Origin: CBFFRJ01 sp965644225
GTDB taxonomy: Bacteria; Pseudomonadota; Gammaproteobacteria; Enterobacterales; Enterobacteriaceae
DNA length: 64,000 nt
Reading direction: 5' to 3'
Assembly (NCBI RefSeq): GCF_965644225.1
Contig: NZ_CBFFRJ010000006.1
Location: forward strand, 1 to 64,000
Shown: piece by piece, positions 18,598 through 29,044 of the stretch
How the letters are laid out: each line of letters starts with the position of its first letter
Position numbering within the stretch: position 1 is the first letter of the stretch
The notes under the pieces: model-generated
What the model was told of the DNA's origin: nothing
Database searches by the model: none
The model's input: the letters and a program-made list of their open reading frames with translations, nothing else
Made by a program: the position numbers and the translations under genes

Positions 18598-18674
18598 CTT
18601 ATAATAATCATTTTGAAAGGTTTGAAAGTGTTATTTAGATCTCAATATGAAAGATAAAACGATCACAATGAAAG
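18598..18674 (-). promoter_or_regulatory. srl operon control region: CRP half-site and TGAAAG repeats
   Basis: On the minus strand a TATAAG-like -10 is at 18598-18603 and TGTGA with a poor second CRP arm at 18652-18667. TGAAAG occurs four times on the plus strand (starting 18614, 18623, 18648, 18669). E. coli srl is under CRP, SrlR and GutM control; assigning the repeats to SrlR is my inference. Confidence 0.5.
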
Positions 18675-18820
18675 TTTTATTTTAATGATCTCTGGCGAAA
18701 GAAAATGGAGAGGGTTTTTCAGACAACGAAAAGAAGAAGAGGGATGAAGGGGCTTCCTTGTGCAAGGGCACATGCTTTACCATAATTCACTCTGGCTGAT
18801 TGAAGTTAAATGGATGTCCC

Positions 18821-19906
18821 ATGTTTAAGCGTCGTTACGCAGCTCTTATTCCCACGCTCGTTTTACTTGCTGCCTGTAGCAGCAAACCTCAGCAAACCGA
18901 AGCGTCTCCACAACCCGTAGCAAGCGCCCCTTCCGGCGGATTCCTGCTTGAGCCGCAGCACAATGTCACCATGATGGGCGGGGATTTCGCCAACAATCCC
19001 GCAGCAGAGCAGTTCATCAACGATATGGTGAGCAAGCACGGCTTTGACCGTCAGCAACTGCATGAGATTCTCTCTCAGGCGAAGCGACTGGATTATGTGC
19101 TGCGCCTGATGGATAAACAGGCGCCTGTTGGCGTCGGGCCGAGTGGGCCAACCGGCGCATGGCTACGCTATCGCAACCAGTTTATTACTCCGGATATGGT
19201 ACAAAATGGCGTGGCATTCTGGATCCAGTATGAAGATGCGCTCAACCGCGCATGGATGGTCTACGGCGTACCGCCGGAAATCATCGTCGGTATTATTGGC
19301 GTTGAGACCCGCTGGGGGCGGGTGATGGGGAAAACCCGTATTCTTGATGCTCTGGCGACGCTGGCGTTTAACTACCCGCGTCGCGCTGCCTACTTTAGCG
19401 GAGAACTGGAAACCTTCCTGCTGATGGCGCGGGATGAAAGTGATGATCCGCTCAATCTGAAAGGTTCCTTTGCCGGGGCAATGGGCTACGGGCAGTTTAT
19501 GCCCTCGTCTTATAAACAATATGCCGTTGATTTTAATGGCGATGGACACACTAATTTGTGGGATCCGGTCGATGCCATCGGCAGCGTGGCAAACTACTTC
19601 AAAGAGCATGGCTGGGTGAAAGGCGATCTGGTGGCTGTGCCCGCCAGCGGTCAGGCGCCTGGGCTGGAGAACGGTTTTAAAACCAACTACAGCGTGGCGC
19701 AACTGATGGCGGCCGGATTAACGCCGCAGCAGTCGTTGGGTAACCATCAACAGGCCAGTCTGCTGCGTCTGGATGTCGGGACAGGCTACGAGTACTGGTA
19801 CGGTCTGCCCAACTTCTACGCCATTACCCGCTATAACCACAGTACCCACTACGCAATGGCCGTCTGGCAACTTGGTCAGACTGTCGCGCAGGCACGCGTT
19901 CGCTAA
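18821..19906 (+). CDS. mltB: Membrane-bound lytic murein transglycosylase B
   Basis: Outer-membrane lipoprotein of 361 residues that cleaves peptidoglycan glycan strands to anhydromuropeptides. The signal peptide ends in a lipobox (LLAACSSK, Cys about 20). The catalytic glutamate lies in GIIGVETRWGR, and GYGQFMPSSYKQYAVDF is the next family motif. The start MFKRRYAAL matches E. coli MltB; an ATG 21 bp upstream is in frame. It is transcribed divergently from srlA. Confidence 0.95.
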   Translation: MFKRRYAALIPTLVLLAACSSKPQQTEASPQPVASAPSGGFLLEPQHNVTMMGGDFANNPAAEQFINDMVSKHGFDRQQLHEILSQAKRLDYVLRLMDKQAPVGVGPSGPTGAWLRYRNQFITPDMVQNGVAFWIQYEDALNRAWMVYGVPPEIIVGIIGVETRWGRVMGKTRILDALATLAFNYPRRAAYFSGELETFLLMARDESDDPLNLKGSFAGAMGYGQFMPSSYKQYAVDFNGDGHTNLWDPVDAIGSVANYFKEHGWVKGDLVAVPASGQAPGLENGFKTNYSVAQLMAAGLTPQQSLGNHQQASLLRLDVGTGYEYWYGLPNFYAITRYNHSTHYAMAVWQLGQTVAQARVR

Positions 19907-19909
19907 CTC

Positions 19910-19935
19910 TGTTCCCCTTCTGCGGAAGGGGACGG
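19910..19935. other. Small GC-rich hairpin after mltB
   Basis: TTCCCCTTC and GGAAGGGGAC pair around TGC just after the mltB stop. It has no T-run, so it may be a 3'-end stabiliser or weak terminator. Confidence 0.45.
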
Positions 19936-19995
19936 AAACATTTCGCAAAACTCCTCGGACAAACTCCAATTTACTTCATCTACGCGACTGAGTAT

Positions 19996-20010
19996 TGTTA
20001 TGTTATAACA
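19996..20010. promoter_or_regulatory. Zur-type operator
   Basis: TGTTATGTTATAACA is a perfect 6-bp inverted repeat (TGTTAT and ATAACA) with a 3-bp spacer. This matches the core of the enterobacterial Zur box ATGTTAT-N3-ATAACAT. It lies 15 bp before the micro-ORF start, so it probably overlaps the promoter and allows zinc repression. Confidence 0.8.
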
Positions 20011-20024
20011 TATTGAGGTGCGTA

Positions 20025-20135
20025 ATGACGGATGTAACCCTTTTTTCCCGCTCTGGCTGGTGCCGCTTAGGGTGGGCTGCGCTGCTGCTTACAGCGCTCT
20101 GGCTACTGACTGCCTGGGCAGTGGCGCTACCATGA
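20025..20135 (+). CDS. 36-residue single-span membrane micro-ORF coupled to ABC genes
   Basis: An ATG with a good TTGAGGTG ribosome site 7 bp upstream opens a 36-codon frame, MTDVTLFSRSGWCR followed by a hydrophobic stretch (about residues 15-34) rich in Leu, Ala and Trp. Its TGA overlaps the next gene's ATG (CATGA), so it appears translationally coupled to the ABC ATPase. I do not recognise the peptide. It could be a small membrane subunit or a coupling leader. It belongs to the operon behind the Zur-type operator. No evidence of expression can be seen from sequence alone. Confidence 0.6.
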   Translation: MTDVTLFSRSGWCRLGWAALLLTALWLLTAWAVALP

Positions 20136-20800
20136 TTGAACTTGACCACCTGGTGGCAGGCTACGGCGCCTGCGCCATTACCCCTTCGCTGTGCGGTGTT
20201 GTGGAGCGCGGCAGTATGACGGCGATTGTCGGGGCCAATGGCTGCGGAAAATCAACCCTCTTAAAAACCCTGGCCGGAGAATTGAAGCCGGTAAGCGGCG
20301 CATTGCGCTGGCCATCCTCGCGTCCGGCTATTGGCTGGCTGGCACAGCGTCAGACGCTGGATCCTCATTTTCCGCTTACCGTGCAGGATGTGGTGAGCAT
20401 GGGGCACTGGCCGCGCATTTCACTGTTTCGCGGGCTAAACCGGCAGGCCAGAGCGCAGGTGGCGGCGGCGCTGGAAAGAGTCGGCATGCTGGCGCTGGCG
20501 AACAACACTATCGACGCGCTCTCCGGTGGGCAGTTTCAGCGCATGCTTTTTGCGCGGATATGGTTACAACATGCGCCGCTGGTGATGCTGGATGAACCCT
20601 TTACCGGCATCGATGAAATAACCAGCCAGCTGTTGATGGAACAAATTGTCGATATGCATCAGCAGGGGCAAACCATCCTTGCCGTATTGCACGACAGCGA
20701 ACGCGTAGCCCGCTATTTTCCGCAGACGTTGCGCCTCGATGGTGATTGCGCGAACTGGGGTGTAACCATTGCACAAGATACCGGAGCGTGCCCGGCATGA
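20132..20800 (+). CDS. Zinc/manganese-type ABC transporter ATP-binding protein
   Basis: ATPase of 222 residues of the ZnuC/SitB/AztA class. Walker A is GANGCGKST (about 33-41), the signature is ALSGGQFQRM (about 129), and Walker B VMLDEPFTGID follows with the switch histidine in VLHDSERV. The ATG is set by overlap with the preceding micro-ORF; a longer in-frame reading from 20018 is a shadow. The stop overlaps the permease start by 4 bp. With the Zur-type operator the substrate is most likely zinc; it resembles the second zinc importers called ZniCBA in Klebsiella or AztABC elsewhere, a naming I cannot verify. Confidence 0.88.
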   Translation: MIELDHLVAGYGACAITPSLCGVVERGSMTAIVGANGCGKSTLLKTLAGELKPVSGALRWPSSRPAIGWLAQRQTLDPHFPLTVQDVVSMGHWPRISLFRGLNRQARAQVAAALERVGMLALANNTIDALSGGQFQRMLFARIWLQHAPLVMLDEPFTGIDEITSQLLMEQIVDMHQQGQTILAVLHDSERVARYFPQTLRLDGDCANWGVTIAQDTGACPA

Positions 20801-21660
20801 TATGGCATCTCTTTTTCCAGCCGTTTGTTGAGTTTGGTTTTATGCGTCGTGCGCTGGTGGTCTGCCTGGCGTTATCCATCAGCACCACCGCCCTTGGCGT
20901 ATTTCTGCAATTACGGCGTATGAGCCTGATGGGCGATGCGCTGTCACATGCCATTTTGCCAGGTGTGGCGGTGGGCTTTTTACTCAATGGCATGTCGCTG
21001 CTGGCCATGAGCCTCGGCGGATTTGTCGCCGGGATTGTGGTTGCGCTGGTGGCGGGGCTTATCAGCCGCCGCACGCCGCTGAAAGAAGATGCCAGCTTTG
21101 CCGGACTCTATCTCACCTCACTGGCGCTTGGCGTTACCCTGGTGTCGCTGCGCGGCTCCAGTGTCGATCTGCTGCATCTGTTGTTTGGTTCGGTGCTGGC
21201 GGTGGACAAGGACGCAGCCCTTTTTGTTGCCGGGGTCGCCAGTCTGACCGTGCTGTGTCTCGCGCTGTGCTATCGCGGTTTGGTCTGCGAGGCCTTTGAC
21301 AGTCGCTTCCTGCAGATTAACGCTCCCCGCTTGCCGGCGTTTTTTCACAGTCTGTTTCTGGCGTTGCTGGTGCTGAATCTGGTTGCCGGCTTCCAGGTTC
21401 TGGGCACGTTAATGGCCGTGGGCGTGATGATTTTACCTGCGGTCGCTGCACGCTGTTGGGCGCGAACCTTACCGGGATTACTGCTGTTTGCGGGCATTAC
21501 CGGGGCGCTTTCAGCCTGGATGGGGTTGAGCCTCTCCTGGGGGGCTGGCCTGCCTGCCGGGCCGTCGATTGTGCTCACCGCGAGCGGCGTCTTTATCTTT
21601 TCAATTTTATTCGGCGCGCGCAGCAGTCTGCGGGCGCAATTACCTGGCAAGGAGACATAA
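20797..21660 (+). CDS. Zinc-type ABC transporter permease
   Basis: ABC-3 family permease of 287 residues with about eight hydrophobic helices. The family stretch LMGDALSHAILPGVAVGFLL (about 47-66) is present, and VLGTLMAVGVMILPAVAARC marks the coupling region. The ATG overlaps the ATPase stop, and its TAA overlaps the binding-protein ATG by one base (TAATG), so the whole operon is tightly coupled. Family members move Zn2+, Mn2+ or Fe2+; the Zur-type site argues for zinc. Confidence 0.88.
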   Translation: MIWHLFFQPFVEFGFMRRALVVCLALSISTTALGVFLQLRRMSLMGDALSHAILPGVAVGFLLNGMSLLAMSLGGFVAGIVVALVAGLISRRTPLKEDASFAGLYLTSLALGVTLVSLRGSSVDLLHLLFGSVLAVDKDAALFVAGVASLTVLCLALCYRGLVCEAFDSRFLQINAPRLPAFFHSLFLALLVLNLVAGFQVLGTLMAVGVMILPAVAARCWARTLPGLLLFAGITGALSAWMGLSLSWGAGLPAGPSIVLTASGVFIFSILFGARSSLRAQLPGKET

Positions 21661-22538
21661 TGAAAAAGGCAGTGGTAGTTCTGGCAGTAGCTCTCGGGTT
21701 GCTGACGCAAAGCGCGATGGCGAAAACCCTGAATGTGGTCGCCAGTTTTTCCATCCTGGGGGACATTGCGGCGCAAACGGGGGGCGACCATGTGAAGGTC
21801 ACGACGCTGGTGGGGCCGGATGGCGACCCGCACACCTTCGAGCCGAGCGCGAAAGACAGTGCGTTACTCAATAAGGCTGATGTGGTGGTGGTTAACGGCC
21901 TGGGGCTGGAAGGCTGGCTGGACAGACTGGTCAAGGCGTCTGGTTTTAAAGGTACGGTTGTTGTGGCGTCCACCGGTGTGAAAACTCATTCCCTTGAGGA
22001 AGATGGCAAAACCGTGACCGATCCCCATGCCTGGAATAGCGCGGCGAATGGCGCGCTCTACGCGCAAAATATTCTGACGGCGCTGGTGAAGGCAGATCCG
22101 GAGGACAAAGCCGACCTTAACGCCAGCGGGCAGCGTTATATCGGCGAGCTTCAGAAGCTGGATAGCTGGGCAAAAACACAGTTCAGTTCTATACCGCGGG
22201 AAAAACGCAAAGTACTGACCAGCCACGATGCTTTTGGCTATTTTGCCCGCGCCTACAATGTCGATTTTCTGGCCCCGCAAGGGCTCTCTTCGGAGAGTGA
22301 GGCCAGTGCGCAGCAGGTTGCTGAGCTGATTAAACAGATCAAAGCTGATGGGGTGCATACCTGGTTTATGGAAAACCAGCTTGATCCTCGCCTGGTCAAA
22401 CAGATAGCGACAGCGACGGGCGCCCAGCCGGGCGGAGAGCTTTACCCGGAAGCGCTGAGTAATAAAGGCGGCGTGGCCGATACCTACACCCAGGCGTTTC
22501 GCCATAATGTAGAAACTATCGCCAGTAGCATGAAATAA
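21660..22538 (+). CDS. Zinc-type ABC transporter periplasmic binding protein
   Basis: Cluster A-I solute-binding protein of 292 residues. A Sec signal peptide is visible (MKKAVVVLAVALGLLTQSAMA). Candidate metal ligands are H58 in GDPHTFEP, the His in DPHAW, the His in TSHDAFGYF and a late acidic residue near the C-terminus. Unlike ZnuA it has no long His-rich loop, only a short acidic one (THSLEEDGK). It is the last gene of the operon and is followed by a strong terminator. ZnuA, SitA and AztC are the nearest families known to me. Confidence 0.88.
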   Translation: MKKAVVVLAVALGLLTQSAMAKTLNVVASFSILGDIAAQTGGDHVKVTTLVGPDGDPHTFEPSAKDSALLNKADVVVVNGLGLEGWLDRLVKASGFKGTVVVASTGVKTHSLEEDGKTVTDPHAWNSAANGALYAQNILTALVKADPEDKADLNASGQRYIGELQKLDSWAKTQFSSIPREKRKVLTSHDAFGYFARAYNVDFLAPQGLSSESEASAQQVAELIKQIKADGVHTWFMENQLDPRLVKQIATATGAQPGGELYPEALSNKGGVADTYTQAFRHNVETIASSMK

Positions 22539-22545
22539 TCCTCTG

Positions 22546-22569
22546 AAGCCAGCGCGAGCTGGCTTTTTT
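22546..22569 (+). terminator. Terminator of the zinc ABC operon
   Basis: AAGCCAGC-GCGA-GCTGGCTT is followed by a T-run. Confidence 0.9.
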
Positions 22570-22661
22570 CTGACGCCTCCTCGTAAATTCATTACCTCAA
22601 TCCCACCTTTGCCCTGAAAGTGTTATCTTTTGCGCCACAGTTTTGTACGACGGAGATCATC

Positions 22662-23159
22662 ATGACTGACAGTGAATTAATGCAGTTGAGTGAGCAGATC
22701 GGCCAGGCGTTAAAGCAGCAGGGGGCGAGCATCACCACGGCTGAGTCCTGCACCGGAGGCTGGGTCGCGAAGGCGATCACCGATATTGCCGGCAGCTCGG
22801 CCTGGTTTGAGCGGGGTTTTGTGACCTACAGCAATGAAGCCAAATCGCAGATGATCGGCGTGAAGCCGGAGACCATTGCGGCCAACGGCGCGGTCAGCGA
22901 ACCGGTGGTGGTTGAGATGGCTATCGGGGCTCTGAAAGCCGCGCGTGCTGATTACGCTATCTCGATTAGCGGCATCGCCGGACCCGACGGCGGGAGTGAT
23001 GAGAAACCTGTGGGCACGGTCTGGTTTGGCTTTGCCTGCGTGAACGGGCAGGGAATTACCCGTCGTGAATGTTTCGCGGGCGATCGCGAAGCGGTGCGGC
23101 GACAGGCGACAGCCTATGCGTTACATACACTGTGGCAACATTTTCTACAAAACACTTGA
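22662..23159 (+). CDS. pncC: Nicotinamide-nucleotide amidase PncC
   Basis: CinA C-terminal-domain protein of 165 residues that deamidates NMN to nicotinate mononucleotide in pyridine nucleotide recycling. Family motifs TTAESCTGGWVAKAITD (near 25) and SISGIAGPDGGSDEKPVGTVWFG are present. The start MTDSELMQLS follows a GGAGATCATC ribosome site; upstream in-frame ATG at 22620 is less likely. As in E. coli (ygaD) it precedes recA, and its stop is 3 bp before the LexA box. Confidence 0.93.
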   Translation: MTDSELMQLSEQIGQALKQQGASITTAESCTGGWVAKAITDIAGSSAWFERGFVTYSNEAKSQMIGVKPETIAANGAVSEPVVVEMAIGALKAARADYAISISGIAGPDGGSDEKPVGTVWFGFACVNGQGITRRECFAGDREAVRRQATAYALHTLWQHFLQNT

Positions 23160-23183
23160 TACTGTATGACCATACAGTATAAT
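23156..23183 (+). promoter_or_regulatory. recA promoter
   Basis: TTGATA (23156-23161), 16-bp spacer and TATAAT (23178-23183), the same arrangement as in E. coli recA. Confidence 0.92.
23160..23179. promoter_or_regulatory. LexA (SOS) box of recA
   Basis: TACTGTATGACCATACAGTA contains CTGT-N8-ACAG with extended symmetry and lies inside the recA promoter, so LexA would occlude RNA polymerase until DNA damage. Confidence 0.96.
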
Positions 23184-23248
23184 TGCGGAATCAGATCAGA
23201 AATTCACGGCGAAGCGTAGACGCTTCACCTTGCATGACAGGAGTAATC

Positions 23249-24313
23249 ATGGCTATCGACGAAAACAAACAGAAAGCACTTGCGGCAGCGCTGGGTCAGA
23301 TCGAAAAGCAATTCGGTAAAGGCTCCATCATGCGTCTGGGTGAAGACCGTTCTATGGATGTGGAAACCATCTCCACCGGGTCGCTTTCTCTGGATATTGC
23401 GCTGGGCGCAGGTGGCCTGCCAATGGGGCGCGTCGTCGAAATCTACGGGCCAGAATCGTCCGGTAAGACGACCCTGACGTTGCAGGTTATCGCTTCTGCT
23501 CAGCGCGAAGGGAAGACCTGTGCGTTTATCGATGCGGAACACGCGCTGGATCCTGTTTATGCACGTAAGCTGGGTGTTGATATCGACAACCTGCTCTGCT
23601 CTCAGCCGGATACCGGTGAACAGGCGCTGGAAATCTGTGATGCGCTGGCTCGTTCTGGCGCGGTTGACGTTATCGTCGTCGACTCCGTTGCTGCCCTGAC
23701 GCCGAAAGCGGAAATCGAGGGTGAAATCGGCGACTCTCATATGGGCCTTGCCGCACGTATGATGAGCCAGGCAATGCGTAAGCTGGCGGGTAACCTCAAG
23801 CAATCCAACACGCTGCTGATCTTTATCAACCAGATCCGTATGAAAATTGGTGTGATGTTCGGTAACCCGGAAACCACCACCGGTGGTAACGCACTGAAAT
23901 TCTATGCTTCTGTCCGTCTGGATATTCGCCGTATCGGTGCGGTGAAAGAGGGCGATAACGTGGTGGGCAGTGAAACCCGCGTTAAAGTAGTGAAAAACAA
24001 AATCGCCGCGCCATTCAAACAGGCTGAATTCCAGATCCTTTACGGTGAAGGCATCAACTTCTATGGCGAACTGGTTGACCTTGGCGTAAAAGAGAAGCTG
24101 ATTGAAAAAGCGGGCGCCTGGTACAGCTACAACGGTGAGAAAATCGGTCAGGGTAAAGCGAATGCCACTAACTGGCTGAAAGAAAACCCGGCGACGGCGA
24201 AAGAAATCGAGAAGAAAGTGCGTGAGATCCTGCTCAGCAATCCGAGCGATAAACCGGACTTTTCTGTCGACGACAGCGGTGAAGACGTCGCAGAAACCAA
24301 CGAAGATTTCTGA
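23249..24313 (+). CDS. recA: Recombinase RecA
   Basis: Strand-exchange ATPase and LexA coprotease of 354 residues. Walker A is GPESSGKTT (near 67-75), the L2 DNA-binding loop lies at about 195-210 (GNPETTTGGNALKF), and the acidic C-terminal tail (DDSGEDVAETNEDF) is typical. The start MAIDENKQKA follows an ACAGGAGTAA ribosome site. A long antisense ORF exists within it and is ignored as a codon-bias shadow. Controlled by LexA at 23160. Confidence 0.99.
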   Translation: MAIDENKQKALAAALGQIEKQFGKGSIMRLGEDRSMDVETISTGSLSLDIALGAGGLPMGRVVEIYGPESSGKTTLTLQVIASAQREGKTCAFIDAEHALDPVYARKLGVDIDNLLCSQPDTGEQALEICDALARSGAVDVIVVDSVAALTPKAEIEGEIGDSHMGLAARMMSQAMRKLAGNLKQSNTLLIFINQIRMKIGVMFGNPETTTGGNALKFYASVRLDIRRIGAVKEGDNVVGSETRVKVVKNKIAAPFKQAEFQILYGEGINFYGELVDLGVKEKLIEKAGAWYSYNGEKIGQGKANATNWLKENPATAKEIEKKVREILLSNPSDKPDFSVDDSGEDVAETNEDF

Positions 24314-24333
24314 TAATCTGAACGACAATTGAG

Positions 24334-24362
24334 GGGCTGCTTATGCAGCCCTTTTGCTTTTT
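24334..24362 (+). terminator. recA terminator
   Basis: GGGCTGC-TTAT-GCAGCCC followed by TTTTGCTTTTT between recA and recX; partial readthrough into recX is known in E. coli. Confidence 0.88.
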
Positions 24363-24381
24363 CTTGCCAGCAGGATTTGTG

Positions 24382-24882
24382 ATGCCTGAAAATACACCTC
24401 GCCGCTCTGATTACGCCCGCTTACTCGATCGTGCCTTACGTATCCTGGCCATGCGCGATCATGGCGAAGCGGAACTGCGACGCAAGCTCACTGCACCCGT
24501 TATGAGTAAAAATGGTCCTGAAAAGATTGATGTCAGCCAGCAGGATCTTGATAACGTAATTGGCTGGTGTGCTGAAAATCATTATCTCGACGATGACCGT
24601 TTTGCCCGGCAATTTATTGCCAGCCGCAGCCGCAAAGGATATGGCCCTGCGCGTATTCGCCAGGAGCTGGGGCAAAAGGGGGTGTCGCGTGAAACCTGTG
24701 AAAGCGCAATGCGTGACTGCGAAATTGAGTGGAGCGAAAGGGCGCGTGAACAGGCTGAACGCAAGTACGGTACACCTCTGCCCACGCAGTTTGCTGACAA
24801 AGTAAAAGTGCAGCGCTTTTTACTCTATCGCGGTTATTTATTGGAAGATATTCAGGAAATCTGGCGAAATTTTAACGATTGA
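24382..24882 (+). CDS. recX: Regulatory protein RecX
   Basis: Modulator that binds and limits RecA filaments, 166 residues, the same length as in E. coli. It has the three-helix repeat organisation of the family, with YLDDDRFARQFIASRSRKGYG (about 72-92) as the most conserved part, and the C-terminal LYRGYLLEDIQEIWRNF. The start MPENTPRRSDYA was chosen by family alignment; the ATG at 24343 lies within the recA terminator. Expression depends on readthrough from recA. Confidence 0.94.
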   Translation: MPENTPRRSDYARLLDRALRILAMRDHGEAELRRKLTAPVMSKNGPEKIDVSQQDLDNVIGWCAENHYLDDDRFARQFIASRSRKGYGPARIRQELGQKGVSRETCESAMRDCEIEWSERAREQAERKYGTPLPTQFADKVKVQRFLLYRGYLLEDIQEIWRNFND

Positions 24883-24944
24883 CCGCATACGGGATTTTAC
24901 TTCGTAGTAAAGAAAACTTATCTTATTCCCACTTTTTCCAGTAG

Positions 24945-24976
24945 CGGGTGGCTGTCTGTCAAAGGGCAGTTACCCG
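24945..24976. promoter_or_regulatory. Imperfect inverted repeat before alaS
   Basis: CGGGTGGCTG and CAGTTACCCG (8 of 10 paired) flank 12 bp, 35 bp upstream of the alaS ATG. E. coli AlaRS represses its own gene at a palindrome near the start site; this may be the counterpart. Confidence 0.45.
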
Positions 24977-25011
24977 TTACGACATTTCGCTAGCTTGATT
25001 CCAGGATAATT

Positions 25012-27639
<2,628 letters not shown>

Positions 27640-27660
27640 TAATTACAAAGCGAATGCAGT

Positions 27661-27690
27661 CGCCATGGCCTCGCGGTCATGGCGTTCTTG
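27661..27690 (+). terminator. Probable terminator after alaS
   Basis: CGCCATG and CATGGCG pair around 10 bases and are followed by a short TTCTT run. Confidence 0.55.
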
Positions 27691-27881
27691 CCACTACGCT
27701 ATTGAAAACGATAAAGTCAGGTTGAAGTTGTGTATATCGGCTAAACTTACGTCTAACAGAATGTAATGCCGTGACTGCTTACACTTTACGTGTTTGTCAT
27801 CGCTTACTTTTTGGCGTTATATGATGGAGAATGCCGGGATACAGAGAGACCCGACTCTTTTAATCTTTCAAGGAGCAAAGA

Positions 27882-28067
27882 ATGCTGATTCTGACTCGTC
27901 GAGTTGGTGAGACCCTCATGATTGGGGATGAGGTCACGGTGACTGTTTTAGGGGTTAAGGGTAACCAGGTACGCATTGGCGTTAATGCCCCTAAAGAAGT
28001 GTCTGTACACCGTGAAGAGATCTACCAGCGTATCCAGGCTGAAAAATCGCAGCAGTCCAGTTTTTGA
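27882..28067 (+). CDS. csrA: Carbon storage regulator CsrA
   Basis: RNA-binding dimer of 61 residues that blocks translation or alters stability of mRNAs carrying GGA motifs. The sequence MLILTRRVGETLMIGDEVTV with R44-containing VSVHREEIYQRI is essentially that of E. coli CsrA. The leader carries AAGGAGCAAAG just before the ATG, which includes a GGA and fits known autoregulation. It follows alaS by 242 bp of AT-rich DNA that should hold its promoters. Confidence 0.98.
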   Translation: MLILTRRVGETLMIGDEVTVTVLGVKGNQVRIGVNAPKEVSVHREEIYQRIQAEKSQQSSF

Positions 28068-28074
28068 TTTTACC

Positions 28075-28098
28075 GCGTCTCGCTGCCCGGCGAGACGC
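28075..28098 (+). terminator. Hairpin after csrA
   Basis: GCGTCTCGC and GCGAGACGC pair around 6 bases, 8 bp after the stop. No strong T-run follows, so termination efficiency is uncertain. Confidence 0.55.
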
Positions 28099-28298
28099 AA
28101 CACCCTCTCCCTGCTGTTCCCCCTCTGTATAACCTTTGTATTGCATCCTGACCTGAACGCCTGCTTCCACGATAATTTCTTCTTGCTGTCTCCACCGCTG
28201 CGTTGGTGAAAAATCTGCTGATAAAACATCCTTTTTGCGCTTTTAACCGACGAATTGTCTGCGAAGTGTGCAAACGATTCAGGTGCTGGAAAAATTGT

Positions 28299-28326
28299 TT
28301 GACTTATAAGTCCCAGAAAGTAATAT
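28299..28326 (+). promoter_or_regulatory. tRNA operon promoter
   Basis: TTGACT (28299-28304), a 16-bp spacer and TAATAT (28321-28326) followed by a GC-rich discriminator (GTGCGCC), typical of stringently controlled stable-RNA promoters. It lies 62 bp before the tRNA-Ser gene. Confidence 0.8.
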
Positions 28327-28388
28327 GTGCGCCACGCAGCGACGAGAAGCTCTCACGAGTAACTTGAAGCACTCGCAAGAGGCGTGTT

Positions 28389-28481
28389 GGTGAGGTGGCC
28401 GAGAGGCTGAAGGCGCTCCCCTGCTAAGGGAGTATGCGGTCAAAAGCTGCATCCGGGGTTCGAATCCCCGCCTCACCGCCA
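28389..28481 (+). tRNA. serV: tRNA-Ser (GCU)
   Basis: 93-nt class II tRNA with a long variable arm, GCT anticodon in CTGCTAAGG, TTCGAAT T-loop and encoded CCA. The sequence and position after csrA match E. coli serV. It is the first gene of a tRNA operon. Confidence 0.97.
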
Positions 28482-28485
28482 TTTT

Positions 28486-28562
28486 GCATCCGTAGCTCAG
28501 CTGGATAGAGTACTCGGCTACGAACCGAGCGGTCGGAGGTTCGAATCCTCCCGGATGCACCA
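28486..28562 (+). tRNA. tRNA-Arg (ACG), copy 1
   Basis: 77-nt tRNA starting GCATCCG and ending CGGATGCACCA, with ACG anticodon (loop CTACGAA). The A34 is expected to become inosine. It lies 4 bp after tRNA-Ser. It belongs to the argQZYV family of E. coli. Confidence 0.97.
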
Positions 28563-28572
28563 TATTCTTTGA

Positions 28573-28614
28573 GATAACAGTAAGTTGTTGTTTCATGGTC
28601 CGCGAGATAATCGC
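28573..28614 (+). repeat. tRNA-Arg spacer repeat, block 1
   Basis: GATAACAG ... TTTCATGGTCCGCGAGATAATCGC directly downstream of tRNA-Arg copy 1. Related blocks follow at 28841, 29045 and 29175. Confidence 0.75.
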
Positions 28615-28671
28615 AGCCCCAGAGAAGATAGAGTCGTTTCAGCAGCGACTTGCAGGGCGAACAATTAAGCC

Positions 28672-28690
28672 ATCCTTTTTGGATGCACCC
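28672..28690 (+). pseudogene. Degenerate tRNA-Arg 3' remnant
   Basis: ATCCTTTTTGGATGCACC resembles the tRNA 3' end ATCCTCCCGGATGCACC. The flanking GCAGGGCGAAC also aligns with GTAGGGCGAAC before the second remnant, so both come from the same duplicated unit. Confidence 0.6.
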
Positions 28691-28753
28691 TCTTTTATCT
28701 GTTGTTGTTTTAGTAATAACAGCAGGTATCAGTAGTAAAGCAGTAATCCCGAT

Positions 28754-28830
28754 GCATCCGTAGCTCAGCTGGATAGAGTACTCGGCTACGAACCGAGCGG
28801 TCGGAGGTTCGAATCCTCCCGGATGCACCA
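28754..28830 (+). tRNA. tRNA-Arg (ACG), copy 2
   Basis: 77 nt, identical to copy 1 as read, with encoded CCA. Confidence 0.97.
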
Positions 28831-28840
28831 TCTTCTCCAG

Positions 28841-28883
28841 GATAACAGCAAAATTGTTATTTTATGGTCTGCGAGATAATCGC
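28841..28883 (+). repeat. tRNA-Arg spacer repeat, block 2
   Basis: GATAACAGC ... TTTATGGTCTGCGAGATAATCGC, downstream of copy 2. AACA and TGTT within it can form a short hairpin. Confidence 0.75.
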
Positions 28884-28957
28884 CGCTACCTGGGAGGTTA
28901 ACGTTGCGTCAGCAACGGCCTGAAAGGCAAATCAGCAGTACCTCAGCATTTCCCGAT

Positions 28958-29034
28958 GCATCCGTAGCTCAGCTGGATAGAGTACTCGGCTACGAACCGA
29001 GCGGTCGGAGGTTCGAATCCTCCCGGATGCACCA
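28958..29034 (+). tRNA. tRNA-Arg (ACG), copy 3
   Basis: 77 nt, identical to copies 1 and 2 as read, with encoded CCA. Confidence 0.97.
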
Positions 29035-29044
29035 TCTTCTCAGA

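Noticed and set aside
23225..24328. 367-codon antisense ORF covering recA
   Set aside because: It mirrors the strong codon bias of recA, has no ribosome site and no known homologue; similar long antisense frames lie over alaS and nrd genes.
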